Below, piece by piece: positions 19,875 to 30,706 of a stretch of DNA of 64,000 nt. A model generated the notes under the pieces. The model searched no databases and was not told the origin of the DNA. It saw only the letters and a program-made list of their open reading frames with translations. The DNA comes from Rahnella laticis (GTDB taxonomy: Bacteria > Pseudomonadota > Gammaproteobacteria > Enterobacterales > Enterobacteriaceae): positions 62,001 through 126,000 of the forward strand of contig NZ_JADOBI010000010.1 in NCBI RefSeq assembly GCF_015644585.1, read 5' to 3'. Position 1 is the stretch's first letter, and the number at the start of each line of letters is the position of its first letter. A program made the translations under genes and the position numbers.

Positions 19875-22722
19875 GACATATAACCCGCAAGACATCGAGC
19901 AGCCGCTTTACGAGCACTGGGAACAACAGGGCTATTTCAAGCCACATGGTGATACCAGTAAAGAAAGCTTTGCCATCATGATCCCGCCGCCGAACGTTAC
20001 CGGCAGCTTGCACATGGGTCATGCTTTCCAGCAAACCATCATGGACGCCATGATCCGCTATCAGCGCATGCAGGGTAAAAACACTCTGTGGCAGGCGGGC
20101 ACCGACCATGCAGGCATCGCAACGCAGATGGTGGTTGAGCGTAAAATCGCAGCCGAAGAAGGCAAAACCCGTCACGACTACGGCCGTGAAGCGTTTATCG
20201 ACAAAATCTGGGACTGGAAAGCAGAATCAGGCGGCACGATCACCCGTCAGATGCGCCGCCTGGGCGATTCCGTGGACTGGGAGCGTGAGCGCTTCACCAT
20301 GGACGAAGGCCTGTCCAACGCCGTGCGCGAAGTCTTCGTACGCCTGTATAAAGAAGATCTGATTTACCGTGGCAAACGCCTGGTGAACTGGGATCCAAAA
20401 CTGCGCACCGCGATTTCCGACCTCGAAGTTGAAAACCGCGAATCCAAAGGTTCCATGTGGCACCTGCGCTATCCGCTGGCTGACGGCGCGAAAACCGCTG
20501 AAGGCAAAGATTATCTGGTTGTCGCGACCACCCGTCCGGAAACCGTCCTCGGTGATACCGGCGTGGCCGTTAACCCGGAAGACCCGCGTTACAGAGACCT
20601 GATCGGCAAAGACATCATTCTGCCGCTGGTTGGCCGCCGTATCCCAATCGTGGCCGATGAACACGCCGATATGCAAAAAGGCACCGGTTGCGTAAAGATC
20701 ACGCCTGCGCATGACTTTAACGACTACGAAGTCGGGAAACGTCACGGCCTGCCGATGATCAACATCCTGACTTTCGATGGCGACATCCGCCAGACCGCTG
20801 AAGTGTTCGACACTAACGGCGAAGAAAGCGATGCGTGCTGTAACGATATCCCTGAGCAATTCCGTGGCCTCGAGCGCTTTGCCGCACGTAAAGCCGTGGT
20901 TGCCGCGTTTGAAGAAGCCGGCCTGCTGGAAGAAATCAAACCTCACGACCTGACCGTTCCTTATGGCGACCGTGGCGGCGTGGTTATTGAGCCAATGCTG
21001 ACCGACCAGTGGTACGTCCGTACCGCACCGCTGGCGAAAGTCGCGGTGGAAGCCGTTGAACAGGGCGATATCCAGTTCGTACCGAAACAGTACGAAAACA
21101 TGTATTTCAGCTGGATGCGCGACATTCAGGACTGGTGTATTTCCCGTCAACTGTGGTGGGGACACCGCATTCCGGCGTGGTATGACGCCGAAGGCAACGT
21201 ATTTGTTGGCCGCGACGAAGCGGAAGTACGCAGCGAAAACAATCTGGGCGCAGACGTTGTTCTGACTCAGGATGAAGACGTGCTCGACACCTGGTTCTCT
21301 TCCGGCCTGTGGACATTCTCCACGCTGGGCTGGCCTGAGCAGACGCCTGATCTTAAAGCCTTCCACCCGTCAAGCGTCGTAGTCAGCGGCTTCGACATCA
21401 TCTTCTTCTGGATCGCGCGCATGATCATGATGACCATGCACTTTGTGAAAGATGAAGACGGCAAGCCACAGGTTCCGTTCCACACCGTTTACATGACCGG
21501 TCTTATCCGCGACGACGAAGGGCAGAAAATGTCCAAGTCCAAAGGTAACGTTATCGATCCACTGGATATGATCGACGGTATCTCGCTGGAAGACCTGCTG
21601 GAAAAACGTACCGGCAACATGATGCAGCCGCAGCTGGCAGAAAAAATCCGCAAGCGTACCGAGAAACAATTCCCGAACGGCATCGAACCACACGGCACTG
21701 ACGCCCTGCGCTTCACGCTGGCGGCACTGGCTTCCACTGGCCGTGACATCAACTGGGACATGAAACGCCTCGAAGGTTACCGCAACTTCTGTAACAAACT
21801 GTGGAACGCCAGCCGCTTCGTGCTGATGAACACAGAAGACCAGGATTGTGGCCTGAACGGCGGCGAACTTGAGCTGTCTCTGGCTGACCGCTGGATCCTG
21901 GCGGAATATAACCGCACGGTGAAAGCGTACCGCGAAGCGATGGATAGCTACCGCTTCGATCTGGCCGCCGGTATTCTCTATGAGTTCACCTGGAACCAGT
22001 TCTGCGACTGGTATCTGGAACTGACTAAACCTGTGATGAACGGCGGCAGCGAAGCACAACTGCGCGGCACCCGTCATACGCTGGTTGAAGTGCTGGAAGG
22101 TCTGCTGCGTCTTGCGCATCCGATTATTCCTTTCATCACCGAAACCATCTGGCAGCGCGTGAAAACGCTGAAAGGCATCACAGCGGAAACCATTATGCTG
22201 CAGCCGTTCCCGGAATTTGACGCGGCGAAAGCAGACGAACTGGCGCTGGCCGATCTCGAGTGGATCAAGCAGGCGATCATCGCTATCCGTAACGTGCGTG
22301 CCGAGATGAACCTGTCTCCGGCCAAACCGCTGGAACTGCTGCTGCGCGGCGCAAGTGCCGATGCACAACGTCGTGTGGAACAGAACCTGAGCTTCATTAA
22401 ATCTCTGGCGCGTCTGGAATCCATCACCATTCTGCCTGCTGGCGATAAAGGCCCTGTGTCTGTCACCAAACTGGTTGAAGGCGCTGAATTGCTGATCCCG
22501 ATGGCCGGTCTGATTGACAAAGATGCCGAGCTGGCGCGTCTGGACAAAGAGATGGCGAAGCTGGATGGCGAGATTGCGTCTATCGAAGGCAAACTGTCTA
22601 ACGAAGGTTTTGTGGCACGTGCGCCGGAAGCCGTTGTCGCAAAAGAGCGCGAACGTCTGGCAGCCTGCGGTGAAGCCAAAATCAAGATTGCAGAACAGAA
22701 AGCGACAATCGCTGCTCTGTAA
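19867..22722 (+). CDS. valS: ValS, valyl-tRNA synthetase
   Basis: The product is 951 residues, equal to E. coli. The class I signatures are [13 protein letters not shown] (HIGH) near residue 42 and [10 protein letters not shown] (KMSKS) near residue 553. The CP1 editing domain, which hydrolyses mischarged Thr-tRNA(Val), lies between them, and a C-terminal coiled-coil arm is clear from about residue 880. It starts at ATG 19867 inside the 3' end of holC. A strong terminator follows at 22761. Confidence 0.98.
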   Translation: MDKTYNPQDIEQPLYEHWEQQGYFKPHGDTSKESFAIMIPPPNVTGSLHMGHAFQQTIMDAMIRYQRMQGKNTLWQAGTDHAGIATQMVVERKIAAEEGKTRHDYGREAFIDKIWDWKAESGGTITRQMRRLGDSVDWERERFTMDEGLSNAVREVFVRLYKEDLIYRGKRLVNWDPKLRTAISDLEVENRESKGSMWHLRYPLADGAKTAEGKDYLVVATTRPETVLGDTGVAVNPEDPRYRDLIGKDIILPLVGRRIPIVADEHADMQKGTGCVKITPAHDFNDYEVGKRHGLPMINILTFDGDIRQTAEVFDTNGEESDACCNDIPEQFRGLERFAARKAVVAAFEEAGLLEEIKPHDLTVPYGDRGGVVIEPMLTDQWYVRTAPLAKVAVEAVEQGDIQFVPKQYENMYFSWMRDIQDWCISRQLWWGHRIPAWYDAEGNVFVGRDEAEVRSENNLGADVVLTQDEDVLDTWFSSGLWTFSTLGWPEQTPDLKAFHPSSVVVSGFDIIFFWIARMIMMTMHFVKDEDGKPQVPFHTVYMTGLIRDDEGQKMSKSKGNVIDPLDMIDGISLEDLLEKRTGNMMQPQLAEKIRKRTEKQFPNGIEPHGTDALRFTLAALASTGRDINWDMKRLEGYRNFCNKLWNASRFVLMNTEDQDCGLNGGELELSLADRWILAEYNRTVKAYREAMDSYRFDLAAGILYEFTWNQFCDWYLELTKPVMNGGSEAQLRGTRHTLVEVLEGLLRLAHPIIPFITETIWQRVKTLKGITAETIMLQPFPEFDAAKADELALADLEWIKQAIIAIRNVRAEMNLSPAKPLELLLRGASADAQRRVEQNLSFIKSLARLESITILPAGDKGPVSVTKLVEGAELLIPMAGLIDKDAELARLDKEMAKLDGEIASIEGKLSNEGFVARAPEAVVAKERERLAACGEAKIKIAEQKATIAAL

Positions 22723-22760
22723 TTTTGGTGCCGGTTATCCGGGTAAATATTTGAGATGAC

Positions 22761-22785
22761 AAAGGCCGCGAAAGCGGCCTTTTTT
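22761..22785 (+). terminator. Terminator of holC-valS
   Basis: AAAGGCCGC-GAAA-GCGGCCTTT forms a 9-bp stem closed by a GNRA tetraloop and followed by a T-run. Confidence 0.92.
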
Positions 22786-22884
22786 ATTCTGCGATAACAG
22801 CCGGTAACGTTGCACCCACCTGCCCTTAGATGGTATTAAAACGGTCTGTTTATTTATCTTATTTTTTGAAACTGAGTGAGCAAT

Positions 22885-23388
22885 ATGACGACCTCCCTTC
22901 CTGTCAGCGTGCTGGTGCGCCCGATTCGCCCTGAAGATAACGCGGCTATCGCACACGTAATCCGCCATGTATCGGCTGAATTTGGCCTGACTGCCGATAA
23001 AGGCTATACCGTAGCTGACCCGAATTTGGATCATCTGTATGAAAGCTACAGTCAGCCACGTTGCGCTTACTGGGTGGTGGAAGTCGATGGTAAAGTCGCC
23101 GGCGGCGGCGGTGTGGCACCGCTTTCTGGCGGCGAAGATGATTTGTGCGAACTGCAAAAAATGTATTTCCTGTCTTCACTGCGTGGCCAGGGTCTGGCGA
23201 AACGACTGGCGTTACAGGCAATGGAACATGCCCGCCAGAACGGATTCGCGCGCTGCTATCTGGAAACAACCGCCAGCCTGACGCAGGCGATCGCGCTGTA
23301 TGAGCGTCTGGGTTTTCAACATATTGATGGCTCGCTGGGCAACACCGGGCATGTCGATTGTGAAGTGACGATGTTAAAATACCTCTGA
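22885..23388 (+). CDS. yjgM: YjgM-like GNAT acetyltransferase
   Basis: The product is 167 residues from ATG 22885; a GTG at 22876 would add three residues and cannot be excluded. The GNAT acetyl-CoA loop is visible as [11 protein letters not shown], preceded by CELQKMYFL and followed by [21 protein letters not shown]. It is collinear with E. coli YjgM. The substrate is uncertain; a small-molecule or amino-acid acceptor is likely. In E. coli yjgM lies near rraB; here about 34 kb of accessory genes separate them. Confidence 0.88.
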   Translation: MTTSLPVSVLVRPIRPEDNAAIAHVIRHVSAEFGLTADKGYTVADPNLDHLYESYSQPRCAYWVVEVDGKVAGGGGVAPLSGGEDDLCELQKMYFLSSLRGQGLAKRLALQAMEHARQNGFARCYLETTASLTQAIALYERLGFQHIDGSLGNTGHVDCEVTMLKYL

Positions 23389-23424
23389 TATCCTTTTCGC
23401 AATCCATAAAAAAACAGGCATCTC

Positions 23425-24165
23425 ATGTTCACACACAAAGCCATTTCAGCGTTAAACGAACTGGAACTGACGGTCTATAACTACATCGTCAAAAATGGCG
23501 ATAAAGTGATGTACATGACTATCCGTGAGCTGGCAGATGCCGCCGGTGTATCAACCACCACGATTCTGCGTTTTTGCAAAAAAATGGATTGCGACGGATA
23601 TTCTGAGTTTCGTATCCGTTTTAAATTGTTTTTGGAACATGAAGAAAAGCCGCCGGTCTCCTTTGGTATTAGTGAAATCATCAGCTATTTCAAAAGTATT
23701 AATAACAGCGAATTTGATGAATTATTAGATGAGGCGGCAAAAAGAATTTCTAACGCGCAGCGGATTATATTTGTCGGGGTAGGAACATCAGGTTCATTAG
23801 GGAAATACAGCGCACGTTTTTTCTCTAACGTCGGGAAATTCAGTACATTTATTGATGACCCTTATTTCCCGATTAACAGCGATATGTATAAAGATGCCAT
23901 CGCTATTATTCTTTCTGTCTCAGGAGAGACGGAGGAAGTATTACGGTTCGCCACACAGTTCAGCCAGCACAACTGCCAGATCATCAGCCTGACGAACAGC
24001 GAGAACTCAACGCTGGCGCGTATGGCAGACCTCAACATCTCCTACCACATGCCGCAAATTGTATTAGAAGGTCAGTACAATATTACAACGCAGATCCCCG
24101 TACTTTATATTATCGAAACGATTGGAAAGAAATTACCTTTAATAAAACGTGACTCAGCGCAATGA
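23425..24165 (+). CDS. MurR/RpiR-family regulator of the beta-glucoside module
   Basis: The product is 246 residues. An N-terminal helix-turn-helix (about 1-75; ADAAGVSTTTILRFCKKM) is followed by a sugar-isomerase (SIS) domain (about 100-230; IIFVGVGTSGSLGKY, LSVSGETEEVL, ISLTNSENS). SIS domains bind phosphosugars, so the likely signal is a phosphorylated beta-glucoside or glucose 6-phosphate derivative. It lies upstream of, and co-directional with, the PTS and GH1 genes with a 147-bp gap containing a promoter. Whether it activates or represses cannot be read. It starts 36 bp after yjgM and may be partly co-transcribed with it. Confidence 0.88.
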   Translation: MFTHKAISALNELELTVYNYIVKNGDKVMYMTIRELADAAGVSTTTILRFCKKMDCDGYSEFRIRFKLFLEHEEKPPVSFGISEIISYFKSINNSEFDELLDEAAKRISNAQRIIFVGVGTSGSLGKYSARFFSNVGKFSTFIDDPYFPINSDMYKDAIAIILSVSGETEEVLRFATQFSQHNCQIISLTNSENSTLARMADLNISYHMPQIVLEGQYNITTQIPVLYIIETIGKKLPLIKRDSAQ

Positions 24166-24221
24166 AAAAACAGGGTGTTTTAAAGATGTGACATATTACC
24201 TTTCCTGTTTTTTGTTATATC

Positions 24222-24249
24222 GTGACAATACCCTTTCTTTTGCTACACT
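24222..24249 (+). promoter_or_regulatory. Candidate promoter of the PTS-GH1 operon
   Basis: GTGACA (24222-24227) and TACACT (24244-24249) are spaced by 16 bp, 64 bp before the PTS start. A TGTGA half-site at 24187-24191 could be part of a CRP site, but its other half is poor. Confidence 0.45.
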
Positions 24250-24312
24250 CCTGCCAACGAGTAGAAAAACAAAAAAGCTCACCTCTGTATACCCGCAGGA
24301 GAATAATAAATA

Positions 24313-25845
24313 ATGGCTATTGATTACGCTCAGACAGCTCAGGATATTGTTAAATATATTGGCGGCGAAAATAATGTGATTAGCATCACACATTGCGCTA
24401 CCCGTTTACGCTTTGTTCTGAAAGATAATAGTTCTGTTGATAAAGAAGAATTAAAGCGCGTTAAAGGCGTTATCACCGTAATCGAAGCCGGTGGTCAGAT
24501 GCAGGTGGTAATTGGTAACCACGTCAGCGACGCTTATAAACAGGTTCTGAAACTGATCCACGTCGATGAAAACGCACCGGTCTCTGCGCCGAACGTCGGC
24601 ATCGTCAGCCGCGTGATGGATGTCATTTCCAGTATCTTCACCCCATTCCTTTATCAGCTCGCCGCTTGCGGTATTTTACAGGGGATCATTTCTTTCCTCG
24701 CAGCCGTCGGGATTATGGATGCAAGCAGCGGCACCTACCGTATTCTCAATTTCGTTTCCTGGACGGCGTTTACCTTCCTGCCGGTCATGATCGCGTTTAC
24801 GGCGGCAAAAAAATTCAACGTTCATCCGTTTACTGCCGTCATTACGGCCTGTGCGCTGATCAGCCCTGATTATATGAACATGCTGACCGCGTTCAAAATC
24901 ACCTCGATCAACTCCGCTGACCCGGCCATGCAGCAACTGATGCGCGAAGCCGTGAACAATCCGGAAATCGCCAGCATCCTGACTAACATTGTCGGCATTC
25001 CGCTGGCTTCGCCAACGCTCGATTTCCTCGGGATACCGGTGAAATATCTAAGCTATACCGCGTCCGTTATTCCGATCATCCTGATGGTCTGGGCGATGTC
25101 TTACGTCGAACGCTTCTTCAATAAAGTGTTGCCGGTCGTCATCCGCAATCTGTTCACCCCGATGTTTTGTATCGCCATTATGGTCCCGATGACGCTTCTG
25201 GTATTCGGCCCGATCGGCAACCTGATCGGCGGCGCGATTGGCGGCGTTTACAACTATCTCTATCACCTCAGCCCGACCATTGCCGGTTTCGTTGTCGGTG
25301 CTTTCTGGCAACCGCTGGTCACACTCGGCGTTCACTGGGGCATCACGCCGGTTACCGTCGGCAACTATGCAACGCTGGGCTACGACACCTTCACCGGTCT
25401 GCAAGCCTCGGCTGTATTCGCGATGACAGGCAGCATGTTTGGCGTTTACCTGAAAACCCGCAACCGTGAAATGAAAGGGATTTCCCTTTCCGCTGGCGTC
25501 ACCGGCCTGTTCGGGATTACCGAACCCGCCATTTACGGTGTGGCTCTGCGTCTGAAAAAACCTTTCCTGTGCAGCTGCGTCGCCGGGGGTATCGGCGGTG
25601 CGATTGCCGGTTCTTTCAACGCGGTTTCATGGAGTTATTGCTTGCCCGGCATCGCGGTACTGCCGGTGTTCTTCAAAGAAGGCCACATGCCGCAGTTCCT
25701 CGGTTTTCTGCTGTCGATTACTGTCGCCTTTGTTCTCGGCGCCCTGTTTACCTGGCTGGTCGGTTTCAAAGATGAGCCCGATGTGGCGGCCACGAAAAAG
25801 ATCCAGGCTGAAAGTCAGCGCGCCGCACAGGCAGAAATGAATTAA
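24313..25845 (+). CDS. PTS beta-glucoside transporter, EIIBC
   Basis: The product is 510 residues. The IIB domain at the N-terminus carries the phospho-cysteine motif CATRLRF (Cys28), and a IIC membrane domain with many hydrophobic segments follows, including the GITEPAIYG motif. There is no C-terminal IIA domain, so it is shorter than BglF (about 625) and like AscF; EIIA must come in trans, for example from EIIA-Glc. It imports and phosphorylates aryl- or alkyl-beta-glucosides such as cellobiose, arbutin or salicin; the exact sugar is not resolved. The C-terminal tail is charged (DEPDVAATKKIQAES). Confidence 0.92.
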   Translation: MAIDYAQTAQDIVKYIGGENNVISITHCATRLRFVLKDNSSVDKEELKRVKGVITVIEAGGQMQVVIGNHVSDAYKQVLKLIHVDENAPVSAPNVGIVSRVMDVISSIFTPFLYQLAACGILQGIISFLAAVGIMDASSGTYRILNFVSWTAFTFLPVMIAFTAAKKFNVHPFTAVITACALISPDYMNMLTAFKITSINSADPAMQQLMREAVNNPEIASILTNIVGIPLASPTLDFLGIPVKYLSYTASVIPIILMVWAMSYVERFFNKVLPVVIRNLFTPMFCIAIMVPMTLLVFGPIGNLIGGAIGGVYNYLYHLSPTIAGFVVGAFWQPLVTLGVHWGITPVTVGNYATLGYDTFTGLQASAVFAMTGSMFGVYLKTRNREMKGISLSAGVTGLFGITEPAIYGVALRLKKPFLCSCVAGGIGGAIAGSFNAVSWSYCLPGIAVLPVFFKEGHMPQFLGFLLSITVAFVLGALFTWLVGFKDEPDVAATKKIQAESQRAAQAEMN

Positions 25846-27336
<1,491 letters not shown>

Positions 27337-27343
27337 AAACTGG

Positions 27344-27366
27344 GGCCGGCTCCTGATGGGCTGGCC
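27344..27366 (+). terminator. Weak hairpin after the GH1 gene
   Basis: GGCCGGCTC-CTGAT-GGGCTGGCC forms nine pairs including two G-T wobbles directly after the stop codon. No T-run follows, so it is at best a Rho-assisted or processing signal. Confidence 0.4.
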
Positions 27367-27716
27367 ATATTGTCGATTATGGAAGTTACCCGATAATTTA
27401 CAAAAATTATGACGACAAACTCTACCTAGCGTTCCCATTAACAATGTCCACAATGGCATCATAATTATACTGATAAACTACATTCTTTTTAAGAAACCTC
27501 ATACACCCTATACACTTATATCTTCCCAAGTAATAAACTATTCATTTTTTTCGGTCAAGGCAGATTTTTTCATTGAGTATCCCGCCATCAAGAGCGTACA
27601 GACTTCGTAAAATTTTTCATTTAACACCCTGTCCATACACATTCATGATAGTTTATTCATCTTATCAAAGATAAAAGTAGATCAACTCATTCACATTTAG
27701 TAATCAAATTAATTAA
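27367..27716. other. AT-rich gap between the beta-glucoside module and the T6SS effector arm
   Basis: About 350 bp of strongly AT-rich sequence mark the junction. The only suggestive content is a 32-codon reverse frame at 27538-27636 beginning MDRVLNEKFYEVCTLLMAGY, without a clear ribosome site; it may be the debris of a further immunity gene. The inverted segments AATAAACTAT (near 27531) and ATAGTTTATT (near 27648) have no known role. Confidence 0.4.
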
Positions 27717-28101
27717 TCAAGTAAGTTCAGCATAAACTTCCTGAGGTGAAATGAATGTAATTTCTAACTATGAACCCGAATCTCGGCCGAATCCGCGAAT
27801 GGTTAGATCAACATCAAAAATAAATTCGCAAATATCTTTCACATCTTCGTTACCATCATGTGCCACCCAACTCTTAGACAAATGGTCGTCAGACTTGGCA
27901 CTTAGACCATTCCCCAAAAATATATAAATTACAATATTCTATAACGTCTTGACCTTTCTCTAGTAAAGCACCTTGTATTTTCATTATACATAATGTCTTA
28001 CTTTTCCATTCAAATCGTTCTACCGTAGAATCTGGAAAACTCAAATTTTTAACCAGATCATAATGCATCTCCTTCATTTTAGGCGAAATCAATTTCAACA
28101 C
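27717..28101 (-). pseudogene. Degenerate immunity-type gene (frameshift plus amber codon)
   Basis: The first 70 codons from TTG 28101 (MLKLISPKMKEMHYDLVKN...) end at a stop at 27889. Moving one base at about 27900 opens a second frame reading DDHLSKSWVAHDGNEDVKDI and then EFIFDVDLTIRGFGRDSGS. That frame meets TAG at 27768-27770 and continues LEITFISPQEVYAELT to TGA at 27717. Undoing both lesions gives about 127 residues; the amber sits where a Trp (TGG) is likely. The acidic make-up and DICEF...RGFG...SG-W pattern resemble small cytosolic immunity proteins seen next to polymorphic toxins, from memory. It lies 63 bp after an intact immunity-like gene. Confidence 0.62.
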
Positions 28102-28164
28102 ACCTTATCAATAAATACAAACATCCTCAATGCTTTATAACGCACATCAATTAGCGTTCTAAAA

Positions 28165-28542
28165 CTACATTGCTAAAATATCATCAATTATTTCCAATAC
28201 CTCTGATGTGATATCATTTTGATTACATTCAATCCGCCACTTTTTTAAAACGGATCTGTCAATATCAATTTCCCTTTGGTTTGCATACAGAGAAATATCA
28301 CTCATAGCAAAAATAGCATCAAATTTGTTATCATAGGATGTGTCATGACAGAAAACTCTAAATAGAACCAACCACAAGTCCTTTATAACATTCGGTTCAG
28401 CCACAACACTATTGTTATACGGGGATGAAAACAAATCTTTAACAAATCCAATGTCCTCATAAAAATCATATTCATTGCAACTCAATGCTTTATTTATTGC
28501 AGTTATTTTATTAACTAAGTTATAGCTGTTATTTAAAATCAT
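28165..28542 (-). CDS. Putative immunity protein for the DUF4150 toxin
   Basis: The product is 125 residues from ATG 28542, which shares one base with the toxin stop (TGATG). It is small, acidic, has no signal or membrane segment, and is AT-rich. I do not recognise a family. The inference that it neutralises the toxin rests on position, overlap and size. Cytosolic location fits a toxin acting in the cytoplasm of neighbouring cells. An upstream TTG at 28545 could be used instead but adds only one residue. Confidence 0.6.
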   Translation of the reverse strand: MILNNSYNLVNKITAINKALSCNEYDFYEDIGFVKDLFSSPYNNSVVAEPNVIKDLWLVLFRVFCHDTSYDNKFDAIFAMSDISLYANQREIDIDRSVLKKWRIECNQNDITSEVLEIIDDILAM

Positions 28543-29765
28543 CAATTTACTCCAGGAAATTTTTCAGGGGTTGAGATCGGAATATGGACATCATTAATCA
28601 AAGATGGATCGTAGTTTGGGCTTGATTCATTGAATATACCAGGAGAGTGATAAACACCTCGAGAGTCCATACTTTTCTTTCCATCAAAGATTCTGACAAT
28701 CCACCCACGATGAGCATTTGAGCCAGCAGGTGCTAAAGGATCAATTCCATGGATACGCACCGTCATTGTTCCTCCAGATAAACCTTTCCATTTGTATTCA
28801 TAACCATATTCGCCAAGATAGCCACTTGGCGGTGTAAGTTTACGTACTTTCGACTCTTCAGAAATCACTATTAAAATACTACCATCTGGATTTCTAATCA
28901 GCCCAGAAAGTTCGAGTATCGCTATATTTTGGAATGCAACAACCTTAACTCCACTACTACCACCCCGCCCAATAAGCTTTATAGCCCCCTGAGCTAACCC
29001 CTTAATCAAAAACAGCAATTCCAAAGCAGCCTCAACGTTAGCACCCACTTCCTGTGCTTCATTCTCCAACTCCAGAAGCGGTTCGCTGGTATCTGTTTCT
29101 TCCAACACAGCTTTGTTCAGCTCGCTGGCGGCTTCCATGCTGCTGGTGTTAATTCCCATCGTACTCAAAACTGCCATTTGCTGGTCGGCTTCAATCGTAC
29201 CATTCAGCATTCCGGCCTTTCCTAACATGTGCCCGAGCATATACCAGCCGTTTATAAAACCTCTCCCCATCCCCTCAAGAACATCTGGCATCTGCCTGCC
29301 GGCTTCCATCTCTGCCTGGGCTCGCTGCAATTGCATCTCACCCATCATGTCCCATAAGGAAAGGGTGCCCGTTACCGGTATTTCGCCATTGGCCGGGTTA
29401 ATTTGCGTATAAAGCTTGCCGACGGTATTGCCGTTATTCATAGCAACCAGCGAATCCTGTCGTGCAACGGGTTTTCCTTTGCATTTAATATGCGGCACCC
29501 CCGTCATTATTGTGCAGTCGCCACTGCCAAGACTAGTGCCCGAACTGATCCCTTTTCCCGCATTACTTTGTGTTCCGGCGATCTCACAGCCCACGGTCAG
29601 GATGGGCTTACCGCGCGCCCTGACATTCGTGACATAACTTTTCTGATAAGAAAGGTCCTGAAAACTGTCAAAGGGTACCGGGATAATCCCGACCAGGCAG
29701 ACATCGGGCGCAATGCTGATCACCATATACTGTGATTCCTGACTTCCGATGTGCTTCTCAGCCAT
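28542..29765 (-). CDS. DUF4150 (PAAR-like) T6SS effector with C-terminal toxin domain
   Basis: The product is 407 residues. Residues 1-125 form a DUF4150/PAAR-like domain (SSGTSLGSGDCTIMTGVPHI, CKGKPVARQDSLVAMNN), which caps a VgrG spike. The middle is helical, with a hydrophobic stretch near 250-272. The C-terminal 110 residues (LTPPSGYLGEYGYEY, MTVRIHGIDPLAPAGSNAHR, GWIVRIFDGKKSMD) resemble what I recall of polymorphic toxin type 30; the activity is unknown to me and this match is unverified. The gene is between a DUF2169 adaptor gene (8-bp overlap) and an immunity-like gene (1-bp overlap), the usual order of a VgrG-linked cargo cassette. Confidence 0.8.
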   Translation of the reverse strand: MAEKHIGSQESQYMVISIAPDVCLVGIIPVPFDSFQDLSYQKSYVTNVRARGKPILTVGCEIAGTQSNAGKGISSGTSLGSGDCTIMTGVPHIKCKGKPVARQDSLVAMNNGNTVGKLYTQINPANGEIPVTGTLSLWDMMGEMQLQRAQAEMEAGRQMPDVLEGMGRGFINGWYMLGHMLGKAGMLNGTIEADQQMAVLSTMGINTSSMEAASELNKAVLEETDTSEPLLELENEAQEVGANVEAALELLFLIKGLAQGAIKLIGRGGSSGVKVVAFQNIAILELSGLIRNPDGSILIVISEESKVRKLTPPSGYLGEYGYEYKWKGLSGGTMTVRIHGIDPLAPAGSNAHRGWIVRIFDGKKSMDSRGVYHSPGIFNESSPNYDPSLINDVHIPISTPEKFPGVN

Positions 29766-30690
29766 GATTAGCCTCCCGATGCTTCAGCAATATCAGGCTG
29801 TCCGGGAGACTGTTCGACGGCAAAGTCAACCGCCACATCAGCGTGAGTTGTTCCTCGTCGGTGTAACAGGTAAGCGTATCCGCTAGCAGCAACCGTTGTT
29901 CTGGAGCCCGAGCACCCATGTACAACTCCGCCAACAAACGTATCCCGGGCAGGAAACCTGTAAATTTTGCCCTTGTCGGCAGAAGGCCGTTGAAAACAAC
30001 TTTCTCATCACCTTTAAGAAAGCCGACATATTGCTGTTCAGGTGGGGCGCAGCTCAGGAAGGTAAAATCGAACTCATCGGGATAAAACGGACGGGTATGC
30101 TTTTGCCAGTGTGAATTGAAACCTTTGGCATAACGTGCTCTCGATGGCCAGCTCCGGCAAACCGCGCCCGGTGAGGACGATAATTGAGGAGCAGGGAACT
30201 CACATTGCGTGTCGGCATACTCTGGCAAGCGTCTTCCAACTGGGTTAAATTCGCTGAATGAGGCCAGCTCAAAACGCAACGGAACCCGATCAGTCAGTCC
30301 GGAGTGACCCAGTTTCCATTCATTATCTTTATATCGCCATTCGCATGGGCCACAGACAGAGATAGTCCGGCGGAAATCCCCCACCTGAAATTCAGCCAGC
30401 CATTCGCGAGAGCTTCCTGCTGCATTCCACGCGTTCCCCGTTAAAAGAATTTCTGATCGCTTCTTTTTACAAACAAGATCTGTCGCTGTTTTCAGGCTGC
30501 TCATTTCCGGTTCACCAAACCAGGTATCGGCCAAAACCGGCATACGTTGGGTATCAGCTATCTGACAAACTTCCCCATCGGATGAAAGATCGAATGTCTG
30601 GCTTACAACCACTACGCTAAAAAGTTCGCCAAAATATCCGACCTTTTCGAACTGTAAGAATGGGAATTCGGTGCCATTAGTAATGTTCAT
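29758..30690 (-). CDS. DUF2169-family T6SS effector adaptor
   Basis: The product is 310 residues with the DUF2169 pattern: an N-terminal section ending VVSQTFDL, a middle CGPCEWRY and the conserved tail region FTFLSCAPPEQQYVGFLKGDE. DUF2169 proteins accompany PAAR-type effectors in T6SS clusters and are thought to chaperone their loading onto VgrG. It starts 16 bp after vgrG and overlaps the effector by 8 bp. No catalytic motif or signal peptide is visible, consistent with a cytosolic adaptor. Confidence 0.82.
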   Translation of the reverse strand: MNITNGTEFPFLQFEKVGYFGELFSVVVVSQTFDLSSDGEVCQIADTQRMPVLADTWFGEPEMSSLKTATDLVCKKKRSEILLTGNAWNAAGSSREWLAEFQVGDFRRTISVCGPCEWRYKDNEWKLGHSGLTDRVPLRFELASFSEFNPVGRRLPEYADTQCEFPAPQLSSSPGAVCRSWPSRARYAKGFNSHWQKHTRPFYPDEFDFTFLSCAPPEQQYVGFLKGDEKVVFNGLLPTRAKFTGFLPGIRLLAELYMGARAPEQRLLLADTLTCYTDEEQLTLMWRLTLPSNSLPDSLILLKHREANHG

Positions 30691-30706
30691 TAATCACTTC
30701 CCTGAA

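Noticed and set aside
20227-22368. Long reverse frames of 379 and 332 codons
   Set aside because: They lie antisense to valS, which is fully accounted for; they are mirror frames of a highly expressed gene.
27538-27636. 32-codon reverse frame beginning MDRVLNEKFYEV
   Set aside because: It looks protein-like but has no ribosome site, no continuation and no family; kept only as possible debris in the gap entry.
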